A program made the position numbers and the translations under genes. Positions 15,566 to 24,158 of a DNA stretch of 64,000 nt are shown here, in pieces; position 1 is the stretch's first letter; each line of letters begins with the position of its first letter. Origin of the DNA: Rhizobiales bacterium 32-66-11 (lineage in GTDB: Bacteria > Pseudomonadota > Alphaproteobacteria > Rhizobiales > Xanthobacteraceae). The notes beneath the pieces were generated by a model. That model saw only the letters and a program-made list of their open reading frames with translations. It did not search any database and had not been told where the DNA came from. The stretch lies in the NCBI GenBank assembly GCA_002304505.1, contig NCEH01000008.1, positions 1 to 64,000 of the forward strand, written 5' to 3'.

Positions 15566-16299
15566 GCGATACCCCAGTGACAGAGGCTGGAGCGGTCGAT
15601 GTCTCGGCTAAGATCGACCCCCGCTATTACGCTGAGGGCGCAACCTGGGAATATGACGTCGCACGGCGTAACCGGAACTCGCGAGCGCTGGCCTGGATCG
15701 TCGCCGGCGTCATGACCATCGTTGCCGTCGCCTCACTCGGTACATTGGCGCTGCTGGTGCCGCTGAAAACCTACGAGCCCTATATGGTGGTCGTCGACAG
15801 GACGACGGGCTTCGTCGAGGTCAAACGCCCGATGGCCGAGGGGCCGCTGACGCAGGACGAGGCCGTCACCACCTTCAATGTGGTTCGCTACATCAAGGCG
15901 CGCGAGACCTACGATCCGAGGGCGCTGAAGGACAATTTCGACCTGGCACAGTTGCTCGCCACCGGCGACGCGGCGCGTGAGCTCACGGAGATCTATTCGC
16001 CGGCCAATCCGCAAAATCCCGTCAAGATCTACAGCTCCAACACCGAGGTCTCGGTCTCGGTCAAGTCGGTGACGTTCCCGAACAACCGCACCGCGCTGGT
16101 GCGGTTCTCCACCGATGAGAAAACGGCGACCAGCATTACGACGCGCAACTGGGTCTCGCTCGTGCGCTTCCGCTACACCTCCGCACCGATGCGCAACGAG
16201 TATCGCTTCGACAATCCGCTCGGCTTCCAGGTGCTCGAATATCGACGCGACCAGGAGACGGCTCCCTCTCCCGGCACGGCCGGAGCGCAAAGATCATGA
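15562..16299 (+). CDS. virB8: VirB8 inner-membrane assembly protein
   Basis: A 245-residue bitopic protein starting at TTG 15562, overlapping the virB6 stop (TTGA). One transmembrane helix at about 45-70, then the VirB8 periplasmic domain with 'PYMVVVDRTTGFVEV', 'VVRYIKARETYDPRALKDNF' and 'NRTALVRFSTDEKTATSITT'. VirB8 nucleates the periplasmic core. Stop overlaps virB9 ATG. Confidence 0.93.
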   Translation: MSDTPVTEAGAVDVSAKIDPRYYAEGATWEYDVARRNRNSRALAWIVAGVMTIVAVASLGTLALLVPLKTYEPYMVVVDRTTGFVEVKRPMAEGPLTQDEAVTTFNVVRYIKARETYDPRALKDNFDLAQLLATGDAARELTEIYSPANPQNPVKIYSSNTEVSVSVKSVTFPNNRTALVRFSTDEKTATSITTRNWVSLVRFRYTSAPMRNEYRFDNPLGFQVLEYRRDQETAPSPGTAGAQRS

Positions 16300-17099
16300 G
16301 GCGGCGCCTGATCCTTGCAGGCTGCGTCTTGCTTGCGTCCGGCCATGCGTTCGCGGAAGCGATCCCGCGCGCGGGACGGGTCGATGCTCGCGTCCGCGAC
16401 GTCGTCTATAACCGCGACAACGTCACGGCGATCGACGCCACCTACGGCACGTCGACGATGATCCAGCTGCAGCCGGACGAGAAGATCGAGACGCTGGCGC
16501 TCGGCGATTCCCTTGCCTGGAAGGTCGAGCCCAATCGCAAGGGCGACATCATCTTCGTCAAGCCGATCGACAAGAATGCGCAGTCGAACCTCAACGTCGT
16601 CACCGACAAGCGCATCTACAGCTTCCTGCTGCGGTCGAACACGCGCGCGCCGAATGACCAGATCTACGCGGTTCGGTTCCGGTTTCCCGACGACGAGGCG
16701 AGCGCGAAGCTGCTCGCGGCCGCCAAGGAGCGCGCCGCCAATCCGAACCTGCGCGATCTCAACATCGCCAACGCCAACAGCGACTATGGCTACAAGGGCT
16801 CGTCGACCAACAAGCCGGTCGCCGTGTTCGACGACGGCGTGAAGACCTGGTTCCGCTTCGAGGGTGAAACGCCGGCGATCTACATCGTCGATGCCGAGCG
16901 CAATGAGAGCCTGGTCAATTTCCGGACCGAGGGACCGTTCGTCGTCGTCGACAAGGTCAGCCCGCAATGGACGCTGCGCAATGGCACGGAATCGACCTGC
17001 ATCTTCAATCGGCGTGCGACCAATGTGCACGAGCCGAATGGGCTCGAGCCCTATGCGCCGCAGCGCGTAGGTTTTCCGTCAGCCAGCGCAGGAGGCTGA
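16296..17099 (+). CDS. virB9: VirB9/TrbG outer-membrane core protein
   Basis: A 267-residue exported protein: signal peptide MRRRLILAGCVLLASGHAFA, then 'DARVRDVVYNRDNVTAIDAT', 'FVKPIDKNAQSNLNVVTDKR' and C-terminal 'PAIYIVDAERNESLVNFR', the two-domain VirB9 layout. It forms the core ring with VirB7 and VirB10. The C-terminus (RRATNVHEPNGLEPYAPQRV) is shorter than in some relatives. Confidence 0.93.
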   Translation: MRRRLILAGCVLLASGHAFAEAIPRAGRVDARVRDVVYNRDNVTAIDATYGTSTMIQLQPDEKIETLALGDSLAWKVEPNRKGDIIFVKPIDKNAQSNLNVVTDKRIYSFLLRSNTRAPNDQIYAVRFRFPDDEASAKLLAAAKERAANPNLRDLNIANANSDYGYKGSSTNKPVAVFDDGVKTWFRFEGETPAIYIVDAERNESLVNFRTEGPFVVVDKVSPQWTLRNGTESTCIFNRRATNVHEPNGLEPYAPQRVGFPSASAGG

Positions 17100-17105
17100 C
17101 GCGCC

Positions 17106-18464
17106 ATGCCCTCGCCACAGGATTATCGCTCGCTCGAACTGGAAGCCTCCGCTGCGACGGCGGTAGCGCGGGGTTCGACTGCCCTCGGCAATTTGGTGAA
17201 ATTCGGCGTGCCGCTCGGCGCCGTCTTGATCGCGGGATGGATGATCTACGCCTCGCTCGGCAGCGGTCCACGGAACATGACCGCGCCGGACAAGGAAGAG
17301 TTCACGACGACGCAGTTTCCGGCGCCATCGCTGCAAACCCCACGGACCCAGACCGACCAGGGCACTATTCTCATCCCGCAAGCGCCGCCTGTGCCGCCCG
17401 AGCCGGTCTTGCCACCACCGCCCATCGCGCCGCCCCTGGCACTGCCGGCGCCGCCGCCACCCGAGCCACCGCTCGCCCTGTCGGCACCGAACGATGATGA
17501 AGCGCGCCGGCTGGCCGAACTCGAGCGGCTGCGCCAGGAAGAGGAGCGGCGGAAGTGGGAACGGTTCCGCGCGCCGCAGGTGATTGCCGACAACGCCAGT
17601 CCGAGCGATGCAGCTGGCAGTCCCGCCGATCCGGCGCGCGCGGCTGCCGGGCAGGACGAGGACCCCAACCGCCGCTTCCTGGCGTCGGTCACGAGCGCCG
17701 GCGTCGAGATCGCGAAGGCGGTGAAGAACGATCGGATCGATGCGCTTGTCGCACAGGGCACGATGATCCGCGGGATTCTTGAGACCGCCGTTCAGAGCGA
17801 CCTGCCGGGCATGGTGCGCGCCGTCACGGCTGAGAATGTCTGGTCATTCGACGGCCGCCGCATTCTCATCCCGGCAGGAAGCCGGCTCGTTGGCGAATAC
17901 AAGTCCGGAATCTCGCAGGGGCAGACCCGCGTCTTCGTGGTGTGGACGCGGCTGCTGCGCTCGGATGGGGTGTCGGTCCAGCTCGGCTCGAACGGCACCG
18001 ACGATCTCGGCCGCGCCGGCAATGCCGGCTTCGTCGACAATCACTACCTCGAGCGCTTCGGCTCCGCGATCATGCTGTCGGTCGTCGGCGGCGTCTCGCA
18101 ATTCCTGAGCGGCTATGGCCAGTACGACAACAATAATAATGGCACCACGATCACGACGACGGATCCGGTCACGGGCCTCGTCACCACGACCCAAACGGGC
18201 ACCAACCAGAACAGCCAGTCGCTCCAGGCCCGCCAGATCGCCGCGCAGAATGTCTCGCAGACGCTAACCAATATCGCCCAGGAGGCGCTGAAGAACTCGA
18301 TCAACATCCCGCCGACGATCTATCTCGACCAGGGCACGCGGATCATCGTCTTCGTGCGCCGGGACCTGGATTTCTCCTCCCTTTACCCCGATCCGGTGAA
18401 GGAGGCGCTCAGGGAGCTCAAGCGTGAACGCGCCGGCGCGAAACCTGACAGTCTTCCTCGATAG
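17106..18464 (+). CDS. virB10: VirB10/TrbI core-complex protein
   Basis: A 452-residue protein with an N-terminal cytoplasmic part, one transmembrane helix (about 35-58), a Pro-rich linker (about 85-130) and a C-terminal TrbI domain with 'IPAGSRLVGEYKSGISQGQT' and 'NNYLERFG'-like 'DNHYLERFGSAIMLSVVGGV', ending with 'TIYLDQGTRIIVFVRRDLDF'. VirB10 spans both membranes. Its end overlaps virB11 by 41 bases. Confidence 0.95.
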   Translation: MPSPQDYRSLELEASAATAVARGSTALGNLVKFGVPLGAVLIAGWMIYASLGSGPRNMTAPDKEEFTTTQFPAPSLQTPRTQTDQGTILIPQAPPVPPEPVLPPPPIAPPLALPAPPPPEPPLALSAPNDDEARRLAELERLRQEEERRKWERFRAPQVIADNASPSDAAGSPADPARAAAGQDEDPNRRFLASVTSAGVEIAKAVKNDRIDALVAQGTMIRGILETAVQSDLPGMVRAVTAENVWSFDGRRILIPAGSRLVGEYKSGISQGQTRVFVVWTRLLRSDGVSVQLGSNGTDDLGRAGNAGFVDNHYLERFGSAIMLSVVGGVSQFLSGYGQYDNNNNGTTITTTDPVTGLVTTTQTGTNQNSQSLQARQIAAQNVSQTLTNIAQEALKNSINIPPTIYLDQGTRIIVFVRRDLDFSSLYPDPVKEALRELKRERAGAKPDSLPR

Positions 18465-19491
18465 GGCGCTCGGGCCCATTCGGCCTTGGCTCGACGACGA
18501 CCAGGTCGTCGAGATCTGCGCCAATGGCCCCGGTGAGGTCTGGGTCGAGCGCTTCGGTCAGGCCGCGATGGAGTGTCATCCGGTTCCTGAGCTCACCGAG
18601 CTCGCAATCCGACACCTCGCCGAACGCATTGCCGGTCATTCCGGCCAGAGCGTCAACGAAGAGCATCCGCTGCTGTCGGCGGCGCTGCCGACGGGCGAAC
18701 GCTTTCAAGGCGTGATGCCGCCGGCGACGACAGCGGGCGGGGCTTTCGCGATCCGCAAGCAGGTCATCAAGGAGATGCGGCTCGATGATTATCGCCGGCT
18801 CGGCTCGTTCGAGAAAGTCGCGACCGTCACTGAGGGCGAATTGTCGGATGTCGACCGGCAGCTCTGCGCGCATCTCGACGCCGGCCGCATCGAGAACTTC
18901 ATCCGCCTCGCCGTCGTGAACCGCTATTCGATCCTGCTCTCGGGTGGCACCTCCTCCGGCAAGACGACATTCCTCAACGCGATTTTGAAGGAGGTCCCAG
19001 TCGAGGAACGCATCATCACCATCGAGGACACCCGCGAGGTGAACCCGATCCAGAGGAACTATCTGCCGCTGGTCGCCTCGAAGGGCGATCAGGGTGAAGC
19101 CCGCGTCACCGTCGAGACGCTGCTGCAGGCTTCGATGCGCCTGCGTCCGGACCGTATCTTCCTCGGCGAGATTCGCGGTGCGGAGGCCTATTCGTTTCTG
19201 CGGGCCATCAACACCGGCCATCCCGGCAGCATCACCACGGTCCATGCCGATAGTCCGGCCGGCGCGTTCGAGCAGCTCGCGCTGATGGTGATGCAGGCCG
19301 GGCTCGGTCTGCGGCGGGACGAGATCGTTGGCTACATCAAATCCGTCCTGCCGATCGTCATCCAGCAGACCAAGGTCGGCGGCTGGCGCGGCACCTCGGC
19401 CGTGTATTTTTCGCGGATGGCGGAGTGGCGGGCGGAGAGGGCAGGGGGGACAGGAAGGAAGGCCGGCCATGGCCCGCGTCGTCGTTTATAG
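18424..19491 (+). CDS. virB11: VirB11 traffic ATPase
   Basis: A 355-residue hexameric ATPase. GTG start at 18424, inside virB10. Walker A 'LLSGGTSSGKTTFLNAIL' near 175-192, Asp box 'IITIEDTREV', Walker B-like 'RPDRIFLGEIRGAEA', His box 'GHPGSITTVHADS'. The C-terminal ~20 residues are basic and low-complexity, overlapping the virD4 start by 23 bases. Confidence 0.95.
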   Translation: MNAPARNLTVFLDRALGPIRPWLDDDQVVEICANGPGEVWVERFGQAAMECHPVPELTELAIRHLAERIAGHSGQSVNEEHPLLSAALPTGERFQGVMPPATTAGGAFAIRKQVIKEMRLDDYRRLGSFEKVATVTEGELSDVDRQLCAHLDAGRIENFIRLAVVNRYSILLSGGTSSGKTTFLNAILKEVPVEERIITIEDTREVNPIQRNYLPLVASKGDQGEARVTVETLLQASMRLRPDRIFLGEIRGAEAYSFLRAINTGHPGSITTVHADSPAGAFEQLALMVMQAGLGLRRDEIVGYIKSVLPIVIQQTKVGGWRGTSAVYFSRMAEWRAERAGGTGRKAGHGPRRRL

Positions 19492-21619
19492 GATCGGCAT
19501 TGCGATCCTGCTCGCCATTGCCTTCTGGCTGCTCTGGAGCATGGCCTATGAGATCGTCGTCGGGCTGCGCTGGGCCCCGGCGCGCTTTCCGGGCGAGGGC
19601 GCCAGCCGCTGGGGATTGCTGCGGCTGCAGAATGCCGACCGCTCGGCCGGCTTCTTCCTGGTCGCCTGGCAGCATTTCCATGCCCGTCTTCTTTACCCGG
19701 CGACACAGATCGAGGCGCTGATCCGCGCCGGCATTGCGGCGGGGGTGGTCATTGCCCTTGGTCTGGCAGGATGGCTGTTCGCCTTCATCAATCGCCGCCA
19801 GATGCCCTTTGGGGCGGCGCGCTTCGGTACGTTGATGGAGGCGGCGAAGCAGGGCCTGACCGGCAAGCAGGGCATCGTGCTGGGGACGATCGGTGGTGTC
19901 ACGGTGCGTTCGGATGAGCCAGCCCACATCCTCGTGGTCGGGCCCTCGCGATCGGGCAAGGGGACCGGGTTCGTGCTGCCGAACGGCTATCTCTGGCAAG
20001 GTTCGGCGGTGTTCTTCGATCCGAAGCGGGAGAATTTCGACGCGCTGGCGAACCACCGCAAGGCCATGGGCAACAAGGTCTTCATGTTCTCGCCGGGCTC
20101 CAATGACACGCACCGCTACAACCCGCTCGACTTCGTGCGCCGCGACGAGCGCATGGCGACGGACTGCTTGGTCGTCGCTTCCTTCGTGATCCCCGAGAAA
20201 GCGGATGACACCTGGGCCGGGGCGGGGCGACTGCTGCTATCCGCCCTGATCGGCTATGTGCTCTCGTCGCCGCTGATCACCGGGGCGCAGCACATGCGCA
20301 CGGTCGCCCGGATGACGACCACGGGACGGGACATCTCGTCGGTGCTGCGGGCGATCGTGAAGACCGAGCGGCAGCATCTGCCGACCTGGGTGATCGATAA
20401 TTTCAACCAGTACATCGCGCTCGAGCCGGAGACCCGCAACAGCGCCGTGTTCAACGTCAACATGGCCATGTCGCTCTGGAACAACGGCTTGATCTCGGCG
20501 GCGACCGAGACGTCCGACTTCGACATTCGCGAGCTGCGCCGCCAGCCGATGACCATCTTCATCGGCTGCACCATCGCCGAGCTCGCCATCTTCCGTCCGC
20601 TGATCCGCATCCTGTTCCAGCAGATCCATGATCTGATGATGGTGAGGATCCCGGGCGAGGATGAGCCGCACCAGGTGCTGCTCATGCTCGATGAATTCTA
20701 CCATGTCGGGCGCATGGACTCGCTGATTTCCAAGATTACCATCAGCGCCGGCTATGGCTTCCGCATGGCGATCGTGATGCAGGACATCTCCCAGCTCGAT
20801 GAGCTCTATGGCCGCAACACGCGCATCACCACCGTGTCCGGTTCGCAGATCAAGCTGTTCATCCAGATCAACGATCTGGAGACGTCGGATTTCGTGTCCG
20901 AGATGCTCGGCGAGACGACGCAGGTCTACAAAACGCCGGTGATGCGGCCAGGGCAGGGGATCTTCGCGCCGCGCGCCTGGGCGCCGCACTACACGCCGCG
21001 CCCGCTACGCAGCCCGCTCGAATTGCGCGAGATGTCCGACCGCGTGTCGATCCTGATGGTGAAGAACTCGCGCTCGTTCGAGCTTACCAAGATCCGCCAC
21101 TATCTCGACAAGCCCTATCGACGGCCCTACGAGGCGGCGAAGGGAAATCCGCCGGCGTTGCCGAGCCTGCGCGAATGGAAGGATGAGGCATTGGGCGGCG
21201 CGATCAATCCGGCGCCGGCCGCCGAGAGCACCGAAGACGACACGGTCGCCCGGCCACCGCTCCAAGCCGCCGCGCAACGGGCGCCAAGGCGAAATCCTCA
21301 ACCCCCAGGAAAGAAGGCCCCAGCCAAGCGGCAAGCCGCGGCGGAACCCGCTTTCTTTCCGGCGCCGCTGGTGATCACGAGGGTGAAGCCAGTCGAACGA
21401 CTGGCCCGCAAGCAGCTCTCGCTTGGTGACCAGCCATTGGTTCCGCCTGGGGAGAACTGCAACATCAGTGATCTACTGGCCGCGTCGGAAAGCGCTCAGC
21501 GTCGCGACTTCGAAGCGATGGCTGCCAGCACCGCGGCAGTTGGTCAGGAAGAGCGGGTCAGGCAAGCGCTGACAACCCTTACCGGGCTGCAGGACGGGTT
21601 CGGCGACGACGCGCCATGA
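19469..21619 (+). CDS. virD4: VirD4/TraG coupling protein
   Basis: A 716-residue coupling protein that brings the relaxosome to the T4SS. Two N-terminal transmembrane helices, Walker A 'GPSRSGKGTGFVLPNG' near 170, Walker B 'VLLMLDEFYHVGRM' near 407. ATG 19469 follows AGGAAGGAAGG; upstream in-frame codons lie within virB11 and lack RBS. A Pro/Ala-rich cytoplasmic tail of about 170 residues follows the ATPase core. This is the last complete gene of the operon. Confidence 0.95.
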   Translation: MARVVVYRIGIAILLAIAFWLLWSMAYEIVVGLRWAPARFPGEGASRWGLLRLQNADRSAGFFLVAWQHFHARLLYPATQIEALIRAGIAAGVVIALGLAGWLFAFINRRQMPFGAARFGTLMEAAKQGLTGKQGIVLGTIGGVTVRSDEPAHILVVGPSRSGKGTGFVLPNGYLWQGSAVFFDPKRENFDALANHRKAMGNKVFMFSPGSNDTHRYNPLDFVRRDERMATDCLVVASFVIPEKADDTWAGAGRLLLSALIGYVLSSPLITGAQHMRTVARMTTTGRDISSVLRAIVKTERQHLPTWVIDNFNQYIALEPETRNSAVFNVNMAMSLWNNGLISAATETSDFDIRELRRQPMTIFIGCTIAELAIFRPLIRILFQQIHDLMMVRIPGEDEPHQVLLMLDEFYHVGRMDSLISKITISAGYGFRMAIVMQDISQLDELYGRNTRITTVSGSQIKLFIQINDLETSDFVSEMLGETTQVYKTPVMRPGQGIFAPRAWAPHYTPRPLRSPLELREMSDRVSILMVKNSRSFELTKIRHYLDKPYRRPYEAAKGNPPALPSLREWKDEALGGAINPAPAAESTEDDTVARPPLQAAAQRAPRRNPQPPGKKAPAKRQAAAEPAFFPAPLVITRVKPVERLARKQLSLGDQPLVPPGENCNISDLLAASESAQRRDFEAMAASTAAVGQEERVRQALTTLTGLQDGFGDDAP

Positions 21620-21720
21620 AATATGTAGCCGTGGTCCGCGCGGCCCGCGTCGCTCACCGAGACGAGCTTGAAGCGACGCGATGGCTCTGCTTCTCAGCAG
21701 ACGCCGTCCGTTCAGAATAG
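21616..21720 (+). CDS. 34-aa frame coupled to virD4, possible gene remnant
   Basis: ATG 21616 overlaps the virD4 stop (ATGA) and gives MKYVAVVRAARVAHRDELEA... to TAG 21718-21720. Its stop overlaps the end of the convergent LTXXQ gene by 9 bases. The coupling resembles that of real operon genes, so it may be the start of a gene truncated at the edge of the transfer module. No motif; low certainty. Confidence 0.3.
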   Translation: MKYVAVVRAARVAHRDELEATRWLCFSADAVRSE

Positions 21721-22233
21721 GCCCATCGGGCTCACCATCAACTGATCGGCGGTGCGCTTCTGCTCCTCGCTGAAGCTTGCGTAGAGCGGCTCCACCGCTA
21801 CTTTGATCTTTTGGAGCGCTTCCTGGCACAGAGCCATGGCCTTCTCGATCCGCTCAAGACGCACTGGAAGAGCGCCGTCACGTGCCTGCATCATGCCCTC
21901 ACGCATGCCCATCATCGCCTTCGCGTTGGCTCGCACGGCGTCTGCGAACACGCTCCATTTGGATTCCTGAACGTCGGTGATCTTGATTTCGGTTTTCAAG
22001 AATGCCAGCCGGCCTTCAATGTGCCCGGTCATCATGCCCATCATGGGCATGCCGCCAGTACCCATCATCGACATCATCCCACCCATGGGAATTTGTGATC
22101 CGGGCGCGTTCAAAGGCGTGGCGGGCGCTTCAGCGCCCCCGGCCGGATGGTGCTCATCATTAGCCGAGGCGGGTGACCCTGCGAGGAGCATGGCGCTGAA
22201 AAGCAGGATGGAGATCGAGGGCATCTTGATCAT
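21712..22233 (-). CDS. Periplasmic LTXXQ (Spy/CpxP-like) protein
   Basis: A 173-residue exported protein: signal peptide MIKMPSISILLFSAMLLAGS, a Met/Gly-rich stretch ('PMGGMMSMMGTGGMPMMGMM', possible metal binding), then the helical LTXXQ-type part 'EGRLAFLKTEIKITDVQESK' and 'VEPLYASFSEEQKRTADQLM'. Relatives include Spy and CpxP chaperones and metal-sensing CnrX/ZraP-like proteins. ATG 22233 has AAGGA at a 9-base gap. Convergent with virD4; first of the metal/stress genes in region B. Confidence 0.75.
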   Translation of the reverse strand: MIKMPSISILLFSAMLLAGSPASANDEHHPAGGAEAPATPLNAPGSQIPMGGMMSMMGTGGMPMMGMMTGHIEGRLAFLKTEIKITDVQESKWSVFADAVRANAKAMMGMREGMMQARDGALPVRLERIEKAMALCQEALQKIKVAVEPLYASFSEEQKRTADQLMVSPMGLF

Positions 22234-22308
22234 CGGAGCCGATTCCTTCGCGTTGTGAGTTGTCATGACAGGGCGGAGCCTGCTACGGCGAGGCCCGAAA
22301 CTCGCTGT

Positions 22309-22971
22309 TCAACCTTGGCCGGCGTGGCTACTTTTCGGGCCGCCGAGCCGTGGAATGAAGCCCGGCACGTCTCGCATATAGCGTTCATAGTCAGAGCCAA
22401 ATTCCGCCAAAGACTCGCGTTCTTCGGCGCGGGCAAGACGCACGTACATGAACACCAGCACCGGGAACATCGCGAGGGTCAGCAAGGTCGGCCATTGCAG
22501 CAGGAAGCCGAACATCACCAGCACGAAGCCGACATATTGCGGATGCCGCACATAAGCGTAGGCGCCGGTGGTGGCGAGCGTTTGATGGCGCTGTGCCTCG
22601 TAGAGCACCTTCCAGCCGGCCGAGATCAGGATAAAGCCGCCACCGATGAATGCGAAGCTCAGGAGGTGAAATGGCCCGAAATGCGGATTGGCTCTCCAGC
22701 CGAACATCTCCTCGAGAAGATGCCCGGCGTCATGGGAGAACCAATCGACGCCTGGAAAGCGGCTCTGTAGCCAGCCGGAGAGCAGATAGATCGTCAGCGG
22801 GAACCCATACATCTCGGTGAAAAGCGCGACCAGAAAGGCGCTGAAGGCGCCGAAGGACCGCCAGTCGCGCTTTGTCTGCGGCTTGAAAAAACTGAAGGCG
22901 AAGAAGATGAAGATCGCCGAATTGATAATCACCAGTGACCAGAGGCCATAGGCAGGAACATCGTCGTGCAT
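22309..22971 (-). CDS. Isoprenylcysteine carboxyl methyltransferase-like membrane protein
   Basis: A 220-residue membrane protein with about five hydrophobic helices and the ICMT signature 'GAYAYVRHPQYVGFVLVMFG' plus 'RAEERESLAEFGSDYERYM' near the C-terminus. Bacterial ICMT-like proteins are probable SAM-dependent methyltransferases of unknown substrate, often next to copper or heavy-metal genes. ATG 22971 follows GGAGG. The DUF2933 gene lies 28 bases upstream on the same strand, so they form one operon. Confidence 0.8.
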   Translation of the reverse strand: MHDDVPAYGLWSLVIINSAIFIFFAFSFFKPQTKRDWRSFGAFSAFLVALFTEMYGFPLTIYLLSGWLQSRFPGVDWFSHDAGHLLEEMFGWRANPHFGPFHLLSFAFIGGGFILISAGWKVLYEAQRHQTLATTGAYAYVRHPQYVGFVLVMFGFLLQWPTLLTLAMFPVLVFMYVRLARAEERESLAEFGSDYERYMRDVPGFIPRLGGPKSSHAGQG

Positions 22972-22999
22972 GGTCGACCTCCGGACCGTTGATCGCGGC

Positions 23000-23272
23000 T
23001 CAATGTTTGTGAGGCTGGTTCTGGCCGGCATCCGCCGATCCGCTGCCGCTGTCGTTGCTTCCTCCCCGTCCGCCGTGGCCGCCATGCATGAAAACATGCA
23101 TCAACGGGCAGGCGAGGATCAGCAGGAACGGCCAATACCCCAAATACGGGATGAGATGCGCGCGATGCTCGGTCAGAAGATAGAAGCCGCCGATCGCGAG
23201 AAAACCGATCAGGACCCAATTTGCGCGGGAGCGAAAGAAGCCACCCTCACCACCATGACCGCCGTGTTCCAT
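23000..23272 (-). CDS. DUF2933 small membrane protein
   Basis: A 90-residue protein: Gly/His-rich start (MEHGGHGGEGGFFRSRANWV), two hydrophobic segments ('LIGFLAIGGFYLLTEHRAHL', 'YWPFLLILACPLMHVFMHGG') and a His/Gly-rich tail. This is the DUF2933 pattern, common beside copper-resistance and ICMT genes. His/Met residues hint at metal contact. ATG 23272 has GGAG; an FNR-type box lies about 150 bases upstream (23424-23437). Confidence 0.8.
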   Translation of the reverse strand: MEHGGHGGEGGFFRSRANWVLIGFLAIGGFYLLTEHRAHLIPYLGYWPFLLILACPLMHVFMHGGHGGRGGSNDSGSGSADAGQNQPHKH

Positions 23273-23423
23273 TGGAAACTCCACCCACGTCAGACCAGGA
23301 CGCACCGGCACGCCCTGCAACCGTCCAGAGGTCGCTAGACGATGCAGGCTTGCATCGGCCAGACGCCATCCTCCGAGCGACACGACAGCGCTCGAACCAT
23401 GGCCGGCCATCTGTTCTGAATCT

Positions 23424-23437
23424 TTGATCCCGGTTAA
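23424..23437. promoter_or_regulatory. FNR/FixK-type box
   Basis: TTGAT-CCCG-GTTAA, matching TTGAT-N4-RTYAA. It lies 152 bases upstream of the DUF2933 start and 75 bases past the end of the NifX-like gene, so it fits the DUF2933-ICMT operon. Binding is inferred. Confidence 0.55.
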
Positions 23438-23511
23438 ACATCCGCCGGGTGTGGATCGATGCAGCAGGACCGATCAGATGCCTCGCCTGCCCCGGCCCGT
23501 GGCAGCCGGCG

Positions 23512-23859
23512 TCATGCTGCAACGAGAGCGGAAAAGCAGGCCACGAGTTCCTGGATCGTCCTCACGCACGAGCCGAGCCTCACGTCGATCCCAGCAGCAC
23601 AAAGTCTCTGTTTCTCTGGCTCGCCGATAAAGCCGCAGATCAAGCGACCTGGTCTGGCTGCGACAATGAGATCGCATACCGCTGCGGACGTGCGCTGCGG
23701 GTTGGCGCGGAATTCTGTCGCGCCCGTGGCGGTATCGACGATCCATATTCCATCGCACTTGCCGAAGAAGGGGCAGAGTGCTGGGCCCGCGTCGGATTTC
23801 ATCACGATGATCGCAATGCGATTTGCCGGCGGGGGTGGTACGCAGGCGGACCTAGCCAT
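23512..23859 (-). CDS. NifX/NifB-domain family protein (FeMo-cofactor-binding-like)
   Basis: A 115-residue soluble protein: 'RIAIIVMKSDAGPALCPFFG', 'IWIVDTATGATEFRANPQRT', 'RPGRLICGFIGEPEKQRLCA' and 'GIDVRLGSCVRTIQELVACF' follow the dinitrogenase iron-molybdenum cofactor-binding fold (IPR003731). Proteins of this fold bind Fe-S-type clusters; here six Cys are present. No nif structural genes are in the window, so it is probably one of the many non-nif members in anaerobic or stress regulons. ATG 23859 follows GAGG. An FNR-type box is 187 bases upstream. Confidence 0.7.
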   Translation of the reverse strand: MARSACVPPPPANRIAIIVMKSDAGPALCPFFGKCDGIWIVDTATGATEFRANPQRTSAAVCDLIVAARPGRLICGFIGEPEKQRLCAAGIDVRLGSCVRTIQELVACFSALVAA

Positions 23860-24045
23860 CGGTTCCTCGTTTGAACACCAGCAGAGTCGGGCAATTATGG
23901 GACCGGCTAACATATCGGACTTTAAACTCGATCAAACATTCGCGCGGGCAGCGCGGCATGACATCATCTGCCGAGCATCCGACGGGCGGCCGCAGAGTTG
24001 CCCCGCGCGCAGGTTTCCGGGCGGTTGATGCGCCCCGCCCGGCAT

Positions 24046-24059
24046 TTGATTTCAATCAA
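24046..24059. promoter_or_regulatory. Perfect FNR/FixK consensus box
   Basis: TTGAT-TTCA-ATCAA is an exact match to the FNR consensus. It lies between the leftward NifX-like gene and the rightward Cys-rich gene (ATG 24159, 99 bases away), and could serve both. Confidence 0.65.
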
Positions 24060-24158
24060 TCTCGCCGGGCCTTTCCCCGTATAGGTTTCCGCCGGGCAAA
24101 TTGGTAGCTGCGGGGCGGTGTGATAGCCTCCGGTTCTGGCCTTCTTGGAAAGAGGCGG

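Larger units (their letters stand above)
3508..21720. mobile_element. Conjugative transfer module of an ICE or plasmid
   Basis: This block combines a complete VirB/VirD4 mating apparatus, a divergent set of exported transfer-associated proteins and, just to the left, an AHL synthase and ArdC. No relaxase, oriT, parA/repABC or intact site-specific recombinase was seen inside the window, so whether it is an integrated element or a plasmid segment, and its true ends, cannot be decided. The right limit given here is only where transfer genes stop. Confidence 0.6.

Noticed and set aside
23852..24055. 67-residue minus frame over the FNR box at 24046
   Set aside because: Overlaps the promoter gap, with no RBS or family match.
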